This document shows positions 40,130-55,150 of a stretch of 64,000 nt of DNA, one piece after another; the first letter of the stretch is position 1; each line of letters opens with the position of its first letter. The position numbers were made by a program, and so were the translations under genes. Source of the stretch: Micropterix aruncella (taxonomy: Eukaryota; Arthropoda; Insecta; Lepidoptera; Micropterigidae); the NCBI GenBank assembly GCA_944548615.1, contig OX155961.1, positions 22,028,773 to 22,092,772 on the forward strand, written 5' to 3'. The notes under the pieces are model-generated. The model did no database searches. It was not told the DNA's origin and saw only the letters and a list, made by a program, of their open reading frames with translations.

Positions 40130-41259
40130 GGATGGCGGTGTAGACTACAACGGGCGAACCCGTCACCCCAGGCTGGTATAACGATATAGATCGTTCTTTC
40201 AGTCGTAGGATGAGCGTAGAATGATGTAGACATGCGTAGAGTAGAATTAGTCGTAGGATGAGCGTAGACAATAAATTTTTTTTTTTTTTTTTTTTCAATT
40301 TATTTTATTTCCAAAAAAATCTTAACAGATTGTAGAAACTTAATATTTAGGTACATTTAAATTACAGTATATTAGTTCGTTTTTACAATATTTAAATTTA
40401 TCACCACGTACATACAGTTACTTCATTATTGCTTTTAGGGCATCCAAATCATTTTTAAGATTTATTTACTAAAACCACAAATTAAAATAATTGATAAAAA
40501 TAATCAAGAAATTAAAATCAGAAAAAGTCAGAATAATTAAAAAATGCTACTTAAAATTGTCAAAAAAATGACCAAAAAATTTGAAAAATTATTTAAAATT
40601 AACAAACTCATCGATCGAGTAAAAAGCTTTGTCTAATAAGAATTCTTTAAGTAACTTTTTGAATAAGCTTTCCACTTGAATAGTAATAATAAATCTACTG
40701 TCTAGTTCACCAGCAACCCGTTAGAGACCAACGCCTTACGGCGAGGCACCGGGAAAGGTAAAAAGCGGGCAGCCTCACCCCCTAACTATCAGTTTTGGCA
40801 GGATATCTCCGTCTGGAATTAACCTTTAGAGTACCTCCGTCCTCCCGACTGGTTACGGGTCCGAAGTCGCTTATGCAACCTCTACCTGTTGTATTACAGC
40901 GGTAATTCAGTTTGAATTTATCGCGGACCTGGACGTTCTTTGCCCGTAGTGCCACACAGGATCGAGTGGCCCAAGGTCATTTCAAGAGTGGCATGACATC
41001 AGGTGAAACATCCACCCCCGCTGCTTAGGAAACAGTGTATTTCCATAGTCTCCAGACCCCTTCAGCAATTAGTCAGAATGCACAACCGATTGGCTTCGCC
41101 GACCGGTGCACAAACCGTCCAGTGGCGCCGGGAGAAACCGGTCCACCAGATCTGGGGCCTGAGACACGGGAGGCTTCTAAATAGGAGCTGAATCGGGAGT
41201 TGAGCCGATCCGAGAACAAAATGGATCTTGTGGCCCAAGCTGCACGAAACCGTTCACCA
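40130..41259 (+). mobile_element. GC-rich retroposon-like element with a 13-bp target duplication
   Basis: CCGTAAAGTACCA occurs at 40117-40129 and again at 41260-41272, flanking the element exactly. It begins GGATGGCGGTGTAGACTACA, followed by ACGGGCGAACCCGTCACC, and ends GCTGCACGAAACCGTTCACC. An AT-rich block with a long T-run (40276-40296) up to about 40690 looks like a nested insertion. The duplication length suggests target-primed retroposition. No coding region was recognised. Confidence 0.65.
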
Positions 41260-41272
41260 CCGTAAAGTACCA

Positions 41273-42427
41273 TGACTTTTTTTACTAGTTCGAAAATATG
41301 CTTTAAAACTAATGTCAAATTTGTTAAATTGAGCGCGTTCTATGCAGGTAGTTGTGGCGACCCCGCTTTAAGAAAATTAAGATTAGGGGAAGAAAAATAT
41401 TTACAGTTTTAAAAATAAAGAATTTTAGAAGTTATCGTCATTAAAGTGAAATGAACAGTTATTACAGTATATATTGGACAAGTTTAGTGTCAGTGAATTT
41501 TCTCGACATATTACAAAACAAATAAAAGTTGTAGTCAAAGTGTTTGTTACGAAGCTTTTGGAGAAATGGCGTGGTTGTAATTGGACATGTACTAGCGTTT
41601 TAATAGCAAGCACATAAAACGGCTCAAAAAAAGACCTGCATATCCGGGAGATACAGCCATCATAGTTTCCACCATGAGCACACAAGCGTTCGGAGCAAAA
41701 GATGCAAGGCAGGCCAAGCAGATTATTCTAAGAGAGTTGTCAACCCAGTAAGCAAAGACATGTCTCTCTCAGGTCTCAGTTCTGACTGTTTCTGACAAGA
41801 CTGTTTCTCTCAGGTCTCAGTTCTGAACCAATACCAGAGCGTGTGACAAAAATATTTTATTAGACATTGCTAAAACTTAGTACTTCAAAAATAAATATTA
41901 TGTTGATAGTGTAGTGCGGAACAATGGTCATGTAATATTACGACTTCCTCACTACTATTGCCAGTTGATATAATTAATGTGGAGCAATGTGAAGAGAAGG
42001 ATTAGGAAAAATAATTCTAATCCAAAGTTAAACAAAAGCGTCATCTCTTTACGCAATCTCCGCCATCTCCGTAAGCAGCTGATTCGGCAAATCAGAGTTC
42101 AAAAATTTTTAACGACCATTGACATAAAATAAAAGATTTTTGCATTTCCCACCACCCACCTGTGATTATTATACAACTAAGCGATAACGATGTCCCCGAT
42201 TCAGATAATTCAGATATAGAGTATTTGTGTGACATTATGGCTTTGTCTTACTCCTCTGCCCTGTTTTTGTGAACTTTTTTAAGTTTATTCTTAGTATTAC
42301 TGCTCCATCAATTTTAAAGAAATCACCGTTTAATTCATCTGCTAATTTATAAATTCATCGTAACCTTTCATATTTTTATAAGCAGGTATGTAGGTACAAA
42401 ATATTCAAAATTTTCTCTTCGAATTTT
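41273..42427. other. No gene recognised
   Basis: Contains a duplicated TCTCTCAGGTCTCAGTTCTG phrase (41764 and 41807) and a short open frame at 41674-41748 without recognisable content. Confidence 0.4.
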
Positions 42428-42989
42428 ACTTTTCCGGCCCACCATCCGATAAAGAGGGAAAGTTTTGTGAACGCGCATTTTTTTAAAGATAGACGGATAT
42501 ATACCTATCCATTTTGAGCCCCCCGATTTCCAGATTAAAGTCTGTTTGTGTTTCTTTGTGTCCGTGTCCGTGTGGCTGTGTGTATTCCCCCACGATATCG
42601 CCCACACGCTTAATCCGATTGAACTGAAATTTGGCACGCAGGCATCATTTGGTCATGGTAAGAGCTGTCGCTTGGCTGTCGCTATCTGATGGCGCTTGGC
42701 CCAAACTACCCTTAGCAGAGAAACGAACCGCGCCGCCTGAGTCGGTGCAATGGAACCCAAAAGTGTTCGTCCGCATGCTGAGAGAGGGCGCTCATCGTTT
42801 TTTTATAAAATAACTAGATGACCCGGTGAACTTCGTACCACCTAATATTTATTTGATTGTAACTCTTCATAAGCGTTTATTAATCCTAATGAACCTTTCA
42901 AATCTAATTCATTGAAATCTATAATATGGCCGAATCATGTACGGTTTGAGCCTTGTTTGGTGATTAAATGAAAGTCGTTTGTGATTGAA

Positions 42990-43280
42990 ATAAATTCAAT
43001 GTATTTAATTTACATGATAATATATAAATGCAGTTCACATTCAACACCAAACATTCTGGTAAATTTTTTTGTTTTGTTTTCCGGCGCGTAAATAAACAAA
43101 AATGATGGCTTTCCGACCGATGGCTTGGCGAACACGGGACACACAGTTGTCCATGCGCGAAATACGGAAATTCCAAGTTAATTCCGCAAACTTCCAACAC
43201 GCGTGATTTGTCATCGTAAAGGCCAGACGCACGGGTATTCAAATGGACAATAAGGCACAATCTAACGATTGACCACATTT
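42990..43280 (-). pseudogene. Helitron Pif1-type helicase C-terminal remnant
   Basis: The minus-strand frame reads LEVCGINLEFPYFAHGQLCV, matching the conserved end of Helitron helicases. One base shift later the frame continues as GRKAIIFVYLRAGKQNKKIY and ends at QNVWC. Everything upstream of this, including the Rep domain, is missing. Confidence 0.75.
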
Positions 43281-43852
43281 ACATCTTGCCCTTTGACCTT
43301 CACAACTGTTATGGTGTAAGTAATCAGGTCTCTCGGGTAACGCCTGGAACAGTTACTATCGCATACAGGGCGAAATGTTGTTATAAACTTCGCGAAGTCC
43401 ATAGATCATATTCTTAGGCACCACTGTAAGCAATTTCGGATTAACAGCTTCATCTTGTATTCGGCCGAGATGATGGAATCATCTCACATCAGTGCGGTTT
43501 GGACTTGAAGTAGCTTGCCGCACATTTGACTGACTTCGTCGACCTATGTAATCTCTTCTTCTCGACATTGTAATGGACACTGTAAAACGACACGTAATTA
43601 TTTTCATGCTCACTCAAATCGATCAAAATTTCCATGAGGTCGTTACAGTATTGAAATCCCCAAACTAAGTCCAAATTCGTGGTTATGTCATTAAAAAAAA
43701 CGGTTGTGTCACCCCAAGACTTTCCTGTCAAGTAGCCAGGAACGTAATCCATCTGAATATTAATATAATTAATCCTACAACAACAACCCTCCCCCCCCCC
43801 CCCCGCTCCCAACCTAGCTACACCCTTTAAAACTTGAAAATCGAAATCGGAA

Positions 43853-44310
43853 TCGACTTTGACTTCGACTTCGACTTTTCGACTTTTTTACTTTTTCGAC
43901 TTTTCTGACATTTTTGACTTTTTTTACTGTTTTTTCTTTTTGACTTCGAATTTTACTTTTTCGACTTTTTGACTTTTTTTGACTTTTTCGACTTTTTCGA
44001 CTTTTACGAATTTTTCGTTTTTTTCTACTTTTTACACTTTTTGACTTTTTTTTACATTTGCGACTTTTGCGACTTTTTCGACTTTTAGACTTTTACGACT
44101 TTTTTTCTACTTTTTAGACTTTTTACTTTTTTGACTTTTTGACTTTTTTTACTTTTGCGACTTTTGAAACTTTTTCAACTTTTTCGACTTTTTTTTACTT
44201 TTTTGACTTTTTTAACTTTTCCGACTTTTCCGAATTTATGACTTTTTCGACTATTTCACTTTTTTGACTTTTGCGACTTTTTTGACTTTTTGACTTTTTG
44301 AAATTTTACA
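43853..44310. repeat. Degenerate (CGACTTTTT)n minisatellite
   Basis: About 45-50 irregular units of 8-11 bp, such as GACTTTTT, CGACTTTTT and GACTTCGACTT, on the plus strand, inside the Helitron. A poly-C run at 43789-43804 precedes it. Confidence 0.92.
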
Positions 44311-45010
44311 CATTGTACGGAATGAATAACAGTTATGGATAGCGCAGCTGTCAAACAATACGATCACCGCGATAGCCATCTAGAAAGTGGCCAAAGTTCC
44401 CAAAATGACCAATTTCGATTTTTTCGATTTTCAGTTATTTCTTTGAGTGTTTCCTAAATATTTTTTTTTGTAAACCACCCCTGGATCAAGCCAAACAAAA
44501 TAAAAGAAAAATAATACAAATCGGTTGAGTCATTTCCGAGATCCTGCGAGACTAACGCACGGCGATTCATTTTTATATATAAGATTATTCAGATAAAATC
44601 AGTCCTCTACTACTTGCTGGGAAACTCTTGGGGTGAAACAAACGTGTTTTGAAATTATTTCGGGTTAAGAATATTTTTCTGCAACTTATACTTTTTACAA
44701 ATAAAAAAACCTGGGCATATAAATATATATCTTGACTTGACATCTTGAGTTATTGATAGGTAAATGTCGGTAATGGGTGAAGACGATTTCTTACGACTAT
44801 CGGAGCCGCGAAATAGTTGATTAACCCTCGCCTCGGTCCCAAAACGATTATCAACGCCTCTGACTTAATTGCCAAATAAGTTTTCGTCGACTATACTCGT
44901 ACGTCTTGCAGGATAGAAATGTATAATAATAAATGCAGGATAGAAATGTATAATAATATGAAGTATTAGATTTAAGACAGCTTTATTTAAAATTTTGTGT
45001 AAATTTTATT

Positions 45011-45670
45011 CAATTCAAATGTAACAGGACTTTCTCACAACAAATGCATCCAACAAGGCGATCCGTTGCTAAAAAAATAGATATTCCCCGAATGATGACC
45101 TCTTTTGGTCAAAGGCATTTTACCGTTTTGGGCCCCAGGACATATAACCTTTTAGAAGATGGAATTAAAACAATTCAGTCTAAAGATTGCTTTAAGAAGC
45201 AGAGCCATATGTGGCTAATAAATGAAAGCCGTGAAAAGAGCCACAAATTATTTGACTATCTCGTATGATTTTTATTTTTATTCTTATTTTATTTTTATTT
45301 GTTTATTTTACTGAGTAGGTATCTATCTATCTATTTACTATTATTATAATTTCGATTTTTATTTATTTACTCGATAATTTTATGATTATAATTTGAAATA
45401 CTTCTTGATGATATTTAAATTAATTTTTTTAACATGTTTAATTTTTAAGTTTAGTTGTTAATTTTTTACTTTTTTTGTGTGCACAGGTAAAATATTTCCT
45501 GGTACACCTGCCTTAGTACAGGCCTAGGCCTAGTTAGGCGGTGTTGACGCAGTGACCAAGATACTGCAGTGTGCTCTGTTTTTCGCTACTGGTCCAAACA
45601 CATTTTTTTTTTTTTGTAATGCTGCAGTAAATTATTTTTTGAGCTTTACCTTTAATAAATAATAAAAAAA
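45011..45670 (+). mobile_element. LINE 3' end with poly(A)-like tail
   Basis: The frame 45044-45268 encodes IPRMMTSFGQRHFTVLGPRT and YNLLEDGIKTIQSKDCFKKQ, a C-terminal LINE block also seen at 49.5 kb. The 3' region contains CAGGCCTAGGCCTAGTTAGG and ends AATAAATAATAAAAAAAAAA. Confidence 0.75.
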
Positions 45671-45712
45671 AAAAAATGATTTGAATTCGCCATAAATGCT
45701 AGAGGGACTTAC

Positions 45713-45876
45713 AGAAAATAGGTAGTGGAACGACCAGTTGGCTCTTGACGACTCGACTGACGGGACATTGCCGATAGAGGAGTACGTATGGTCGTCGTAG
45801 TGCCGCCGCTAAGGACTGTGAGCTGACCGCGTCCGATGGGATGATTGGTCGGCTGACAGTAATCGTTTAACCACTT
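45713..45876 (-). CDS. Candidate internal exon of an unknown gene
   Basis: In minus sense the acceptor TTTGCGTTGTTGTCAG precedes 45876 and the donor CT|GTAAGT follows 45713. The 164-nt exon is open in one frame for 54 codons plus two bases. It contains KWLNDYCQPTNHPIGRGQL and then a Thr/Ser/Arg-rich tail with GGTTTTIRTP. Codon use is balanced and it is GC-richer than its surroundings, unlike the neighbouring repeats. The motif content suggests a cytoplasmic or disordered region, but I do not recognise the protein and found no partner exon. Confidence 0.45.
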
Positions 45877-45956
45877 CTGACAACAACGCAAACATTATTA
45901 GCCACACTTTTTACATTTGATTTAATCCCGCAAGGCACGGACTGGCGACCTCACCT

Positions 45957-46254
45957 TAAGGGCTCTCTGGACGATCAAGCATGCTTGTCAAGCATCGCGT
46001 CGCGGCCTGGGAGCGGATCGTGAACCGCAGGAAATATGCATTTTTTTATATTTACCAAAAATACTAATTTTGTATTTTTTATACCAGGGAGTCAGGTTAA
46101 TTGGACGCAATTAATTCATGAATGACATGATTTCTTGGTATATACTACAAAATTAGGCATTTTTGCTAAATAATAAAAAAATATTTGCATATTTCCTGCG
46201 GTTAACGATCCTCTCCCAGCCCGCGACGCGATGATCGTCTAGAGAGCCCCTTAC
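45957..46254. mobile_element. Foldback MITE
   Basis: Left arm 45957-46040 and right arm 46190-46254 are inverted and share AGGGGCTCTC-like, GACGATC, GCGTCGCGG and AACCGCAGGAAATATGCA blocks. The loop is AT-rich. Confidence 0.75.
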
Positions 46255-46429
46255 CTGCTCCTTGGATTCAAACTTGTCTTGAAACATCAGCGACAAAATA
46301 ATAATGAGTCGTTTGAATAAAATTGGCAAAGTCGAAAAGTGGATACCGCATGAGCTAAATGAGTTGGAGTCGCGTCTGGAGATTTTTCGCAATCTGCTTC
46401 GACTGTTTTCATAATTCAGATGTTTTTTA

Positions 46430-47630
46430 CAGGGGAAAGCCGTTTGTGCCACCCAAGACTTTCCCGGCAAGTAGACAAGCCTCCCTTTCCCCGCGCCATC
46501 CCAACCTCCCCCTGCGCGCCAATTCGTAGTTTATTTGTAGTATTTTCCGTGGTATTAAACTGGTATTTTTCCAAAAATGATTTTCGTATTGTAGTATTTT
46601 CTTTAACATGGCGGACTTAACATATTATTTGTGTCGCTTATATACGAGATATTCCAACCAAACGCTTCATGCGAACGAACTGACATTTGGCATGCAGATA
46701 TCATTCGGTCATGGTAATAGTTAAAAAGATTGTAGTTGAAATCGGTCCACCGGAGGGCGCGCTAGTCATACTTTAATCTTAAAATATTGAACGCAGAGAC
46801 TTGAAAGAAGACTTCGTTTTGGCTCCAGGCTGGATTTTCAATTTCCTCGGCCAAAGCAGTAGCTAGCTCTAAAGCGGTTTTCGAAGATCCTCTAATAACT
46901 TTGTGCCTCGTTGGACCGAAATCACTTTGGGAAATGTTGGTTGGAGTATCTCATACACAAGCGACACGAATAATATTTAAAGTCCGCCATGGAAATGTAA
47001 GAAATTTAATATTTAAATTTGCGGCGAAATTTAAATCTTCATTGCGTTGTGTCGCTCGTTCAGAACTCGAATGTTTACCGGCGAATTTTAGGGCGACGCG
47101 CGTTTGCAATTCGACTTTAAAATTTTAATGAGATGACGTCCTCGGCTAATTGTCGGGAAAGTCTTGCGGTGACACAACCGTCTTTTTTTATTCAGTCGCT
47201 ACATACTTCTGCGAATACTAGTGGTTTATCTTTTGGTTACCATAAATATTTTCTCTTTTTTTCTTTATCTATTCTGCCTGTTTCAGGTTTTTTTCATCTT
47301 ATCTATTGTCCCTGTTTTAAAAAAATCCATTTATTCAATTGGACCGTCCACCGGACTTCAAAAAATGAATTGTATCTTGACAATGGTTTTGATAGTAGCA
47401 CCAAGCGACCTAAGAACGCGTAATTTTTAATTTTCGCCATGGTGACGGAAATATCCATTACCTCCCCCTCCCCCCACCCCCCTTCCGATGCGTATACGAC
47501 CATTTCCAGATAATAGTCTGTCTGTTTCTCTATGTGTAATCCTCCTTGATAGAGCCCAAACACTTCCGCCAAACAAATCCGATAGACCTGAAATTGGCAT
47601 GCAGGCATCATTAAAAAGTTAGAGCAACGT
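46430..47630 (+). repeat. Three pieces of the dispersed ACTTTCCCGGCC repeat
   Basis: An end fragment lies at about 46430-46500 (GTGCCACCCAAGACTTTCCC, inverted). A larger part runs at 46640-47185 (AACGCTTCATGCGAACG to GGTGACACAACCG). A start fragment lies at 47400-47630. Little else is present. Confidence 0.65.
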
Positions 47631-47670
47631 TGTAAAATGTTTTTTTAGTGAAACTCGGGAATATTGACTA

Positions 47671-47894
47671 CTAGCTGCGCCCTGCGGTTTCACCAGCGTG
47701 GTGATGGAAAATTGTGATAATGATGATAGAAAACTATATATCTTTATAAATTATAGCCTATGTGTTATTCTGATGTGTATAATAAGCTATATTATTGTAA
47801 AGTTTCATCAAAATACATTCAGTAGTTTTTGCGTGAAAGAGTAACAAACATCCATACATTCTTACAAACTTTCGCGTTTATAATATTAGTAGGA
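47671..47894 (-). mobile_element. Small Lep1-type Helitron, copy 1
   Basis: In minus sense it runs from TCCTACTAATATTATAAACG to GCAGCTAG, between A and T, 224 bp. Confidence 0.8.
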
Positions 47895-48013
47895 TAGTAG
47901 GAGAAAATTTTCAAAATATATGTTGACGCTTAGAATTTAAATTTCGAATATCAATTTCTTAGATGTTTTCCTACTTACTTGACAGTTATCGTTATATTTT
48001 AGACAATTCACAC

Positions 48014-48166
48014 TATATCTTTATAAATTATATCCTATGTGTTATTCTGATGTGTAAGCTATATTATTGTAAAGTTTCATCAAAATCCATTCAGTAGTTT
48101 TTGTGTGAAAGAGTAACAAACATCCATACATTCTTACAAACTTTCGCGTTTATAATATTAGTAGGA
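48014..48166 (-). mobile_element. Small Lep1-type Helitron, copy 2, lacking its 3' end
   Basis: The same 5' end, TCCTACTAATATTATAAACG at 48166, but the part with the CTAG terminus is absent beyond 48014. Confidence 0.75.
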
Positions 48167-48191
48167 TGGTATAATTTTAATTATTAACTAC

Positions 48192-48413
48192 TAGCTGCGC
48201 CCCGCGGTTTCACCCGCGTGGTGATGGAAAATTGTGATAATGATGATAGAAAACTATATATCCTTATAAATTATACCCTATGTGTTATTCTGATGTGTAA
48301 GCTATATTATTGTAAAGTTTCATCAAAATACATTCAGTAGTTTTTGCGTGAAAGAGTAACAAATATCCATACATACATTCTTACAAACTTTCGCGTTTAT
48401 AAAAGTAGTAGGA
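48192..48413 (-). mobile_element. Small Lep1-type Helitron, copy 3
   Basis: A full 222-bp copy with the terminal hairpin CGCGG/CCGCG and a CTAG end, highly similar to copy 1. Confidence 0.8.
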
Positions 48414-48682
48414 TAGTGTAATTACGAAATTGTACTGCATTGGTAATTACACCATATACAGTTCAGAGTTGGCCCCTTGCGACTTTTGGCCGCTACCCAA
48501 TATAAAGTTTTAACTCATGGGACAAAAAATCAAGATTAATCACGAGGTCATCAAAGATAGACGCGCTGCAAGAGCTCAAGAAAGATGGTCTGGTGATTGT
48601 TTTTAAAAAGTAACATGAACGGTAGGGAAAACGTATTAGAACCGACAGGGGTGGGATTACTTATTTTTTTCTGTAGAGCGTT

Positions 48683-48807
48683 TTGACTTTCCCGGCCTAA
48701 GGGATAGACCGCGCTACATTTTTTTCGAGATGAAGACTGATATATACATTATGACCCCTCCCCCCTCGAGACGATTAGGACTATTTCCAAACTGAAGTAT
48801 GTTAGTC

Positions 48808-48845
<38 letters not shown>

Positions 48846-49460
48846 TGTGTGCTCGTGTGCGTGTATGTGTGTGTATTCCTTCACGATAGCGCATAAACGC
48901 TTCATCCGATTGAGATGAAATTTGCTATGCAGGCATCATTTAGCCATGACAAGAGTTGAAATATTGTAGTTAAAATCGATCCACCTGAGGGCGCACTAGT
49001 CATACTTCAATCTCGAAATATTGCAGTTGCCTTGTTGCAGTTGTCGGTACAAATAGAGTTGTCAACTACAACGGGCGAACCCGTCGCCTCAGGAAGTATT
49101 AACGATTAGTCGTTCTATCTCCCGTGAAGTGAACGCAGAAGACTTGGACAAAACAGTCCACCGCCAAGCTCCGCCACATGCCCGTAAGAGGCCAACGCCT
49201 TAACCCCGAGTTAGCTAGGGTCTCTCGATCGGTTACGAGTTCGAGGTCGCTTGCGCGGTCCTCTCCCTTACGAAACGGTGAAACGGTGTATATTGAATCT
49301 ATCGCGGGCCACGGCGTCCTTTGCCCGGCTGTTCACCCAGTATCGGGTAGCCGATGGTCGTTTCAAGAGCAGTCGCCGTAAGTTCTTGTTGGACCGAAAT
49401 AACGTGAAATTCGGTTGGAATATCTCGTGTACAAGCAACGCAAATAGTACTTGAAGTCCG
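48683..49460 (+). repeat. Dispersed ACTTTCCCGGCC repeat interrupted by a GC-rich element
   Basis: The repeat starts GACTTTCCCGGCCTAAGG, includes a (GT)n run at 48811-48842, and is broken at 49057 by a truncated GC-rich element (49057-49384, GTCAACTACAACGGGCGAAC). It resumes at about 49385 with TTCTTGTTGGACCGAAATAA. Confidence 0.72.
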
Positions 49461-49488
49461 CTATAGTTAGGAAAATACTACATCATTT

Positions 49489-51109
<1,621 letters not shown>

Positions 51110-51131
51110 TAATAATTTACACATTTACAAT

Positions 51132-53302
<2,171 letters not shown>

Positions 53303-53344
53303 TTTTTATTGTGTTTGGTTGATTCATCGACCCTCGTTTTAAAT

Positions 53345-53510
53345 GTAATTATATAAATTGCTTGCCCTGGAACGGGTATATCCCAGTTGGGCAGCACTAG
53401 CCAGTAAATGAAAGAGGAAAGTTTTTGCCATTTGTTTTAATATTGTACTTATTGTAAATGGTTATTTTGATAATTCCAATAAATAAATAAATTTAAAAAA
53501 ATGGAATACT
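53345..53510 (+). mobile_element. LINE 3' end, family B
   Basis: CCTGGAACGGGTATATCCCA, then GTTGGGCAGCACTAGCC, with an AATAAATAAATAAA tail at about 53480. It is similar to 16868-17080. The adjoining 53540-53590 (GTCTTGGTGTGAGACAACCG) is an end fragment of the ACTTTCCCGGCC repeat. Confidence 0.6.
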
Positions 53511-53689
53511 ACAAATATACTATCGAGCGGGGAGAGGTTTGTGGGAGTCTTGTCTACTGGCCGGGAAAGTCTTGGTGTGAGACAACCGAATTTTATCATT
53601 ACTTTTTGAAAAGCCGTCGTGTCCATAAATATTTTGGCCTGTGTAATAGAAGCATGAAGCGTAGAAGCGTCCACCCCTGGTAATCGGGA

Positions 53690-55150
53690 GCGCGTCGCGT
53701 CGCGTAGGCAGGGTCGCCGCGCCGAAAGCGGAGTAAGTAGCGAGTGTTAAGTGTTAGTGCTAGTTGCGAGCGCGCCGCACGTCCGCATACTCCAGCCAGT
53801 CAGCCACCGCAATCCGCCAAACATCGCCAGCGCCAATCCACTTATTTCATTAGCCAAAATCATTAGCTTCTTCCACCGCTGGACAATTTGATTAGTGCGT
53901 GCCCGCAATTACCCGCGTCGCGCCGTCGCTCCGCGCTCTCCTAGTCGATCGCTCGCGCTCGCGCATCAATCATTACACGGATACCGTACAGCATTATCGG
54001 GGAAATCGGTAAGCGTACATTCATATTCCACTTAGCATCGGACAATCTGTTATTGTTGATCCTTGTCTGCAGGTACCTGTACTATACATGTCGACGAAAC
54101 TTTTTTAAGTAAATGACAGCCCCTTCGCATTTCAGTGCTGATTTTCGCTTTTCAATATCTTTTATTTATTTTTAGTGTTTATGGTTACTTCATTGAATTA
54201 TCTTGTAATGTATATACAGTATAGCCGCGGTTATCCGAGCCCCGATTAACGGAGTTCCAGGGTAACCGAGGTCGAAAAGGCCACGTCCAGGTCATGTTTT
54301 TACCCCCCAACTTTTTTATGCCCACTGCTCCAATTGTACTCTTCTAAGCACTATCCACACTTTGGAAAGTAACAATGAAAAACTGACGGAGAAGTGTTGT
54401 CCAAAAAAGTTTCAAGAAATAATCTTTGAAATTAATGCACAAGTAAATAACGAAACGACTGAAAAAAAAAATAAAAACCCCGCAAAAAACGTATATTTCA
54501 ACCAAACAATTTTAACTCTGCAAAACTAAATTTTCAAATTTTGACTCTACAATGTAACCTTATAACCTGCAAAACAGACTCGCAAAAACCTATATTGGAA
54601 ACAAGTGGTGGGAAAATGTGGGAAGACTCCAGCAATTATATAGGAACGAAAAATAAAACAAAACCAAGAAAACAAAGTTTATTACACAAAAAAAATGTGA
54701 AAAAAATACTTATGTATAATTACGTACAACAGACTTAAAGACGTGGATATACATCTAAAAAATTGATGATCGAAAATGTCTTTTCCTGCGTTAAATAGGG
54801 GGCCAAGTCATCAAAAATCCTACGGCATATCGATTGTACGAAAATCATGTCTTGGTTGGCCAAATCATTGGTTGGCTCAAACGACACAAATCCATCTGTA
54901 GTTGTTTCCGAAATCGCAGCGGCTATAAAATTACTCAAAAACACTATCAAATCAGTCGCAGGATTTTAAATAAAGAGTTTTAATATTAGTATAATTATCT
55001 ATATAACTGAAATGTGTGTTTGTCTGTTGCGCAGGTGTCAAGATCAGAGCCAGAATCGATGAAACCGGCAGCCAGCGTTTCGCTCTCGCACGCGCATGAC
55101 CACGAGCGACGTCCTCGCACCCAATCGCTCTACCTGGGTATTATGAATAA
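53690..55150 (+). CDS. 5' exons of an unknown gene, CpG-rich first exon
   Basis: The region 53690-54008 is the most CpG-rich stretch of the window. It ends in a strong donor ATCG|GTAAGC, as at an active housekeeping or developmental promoter. A second exon, 55035-55150, has acceptor TGTCTGTTGCGCAG and donor AA|GTAAGT. The frame from ATG 55059 reads MKPAASVSLSHAHDHERRPR and TQSLYLGIMN, 30 codons plus two bases. The same frame is open upstream across the splice into exon 1, so translation might start earlier. I do not recognise the protein. Downstream exons probably lie outside the window or were missed. Confidence 0.5.
54219..54262 (+). mobile_element. pogo/Tigger-type terminal repeat, one end only
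   Basis: TACAGTATAGCCGCGGTTAT, then CCGAGCCCCGATTAACGGAG closely follows the terminal consensus of Tigger elements (CAGT, then C-CGGTTATCCG and ATTAACGG). No matching inverted end was found downstream. Confidence 0.55.
54735..54959 (-). pseudogene. Unrecognised ORF fragment in the intron
   Basis: The minus-strand frame of about 74 residues before a stop at 54735 includes TDGFVSFEPTNDLANQDMIF and SICRRIFDDLAPYL. Its composition looks coding but I do not recognise it. It may be the end of a gene carried by the Tigger-like element whose terminus lies at 54219. Confidence 0.3.

Larger units (their letters stand above)
42814..44584 (-). mobile_element. Helitron with a helicase remnant (1.77 kb)
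   Basis: In minus sense it begins TCTTATATATAAAAATGAAT at 44584 and ends CTAG at 42814, preceded by a short GGTG/CACC hairpin. It lies between A (44585 complement) and T (42813 complement). The remnant of a Pif1-type helicase lies near its 3' end in the same orientation. The middle is replaced by a minisatellite and a reverse repeat fragment (43690-43760). Confidence 0.82.
42428..44650 (+). repeat. Dispersed ACTTTCCCGGCC repeat split by a Helitron
   Basis: The left part is 42428-42813 (TTCCGGCCCACCATCCG to TTTTTTTATAAAATAA). The right part is 44585-44650 (TTATTCAGATAAAATCAGTC to GGGTGAAACAAACG). Uninterrupted copies join these two parts directly, so the Helitron at 42814-44584 was inserted later. 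Confidence 0.75.
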
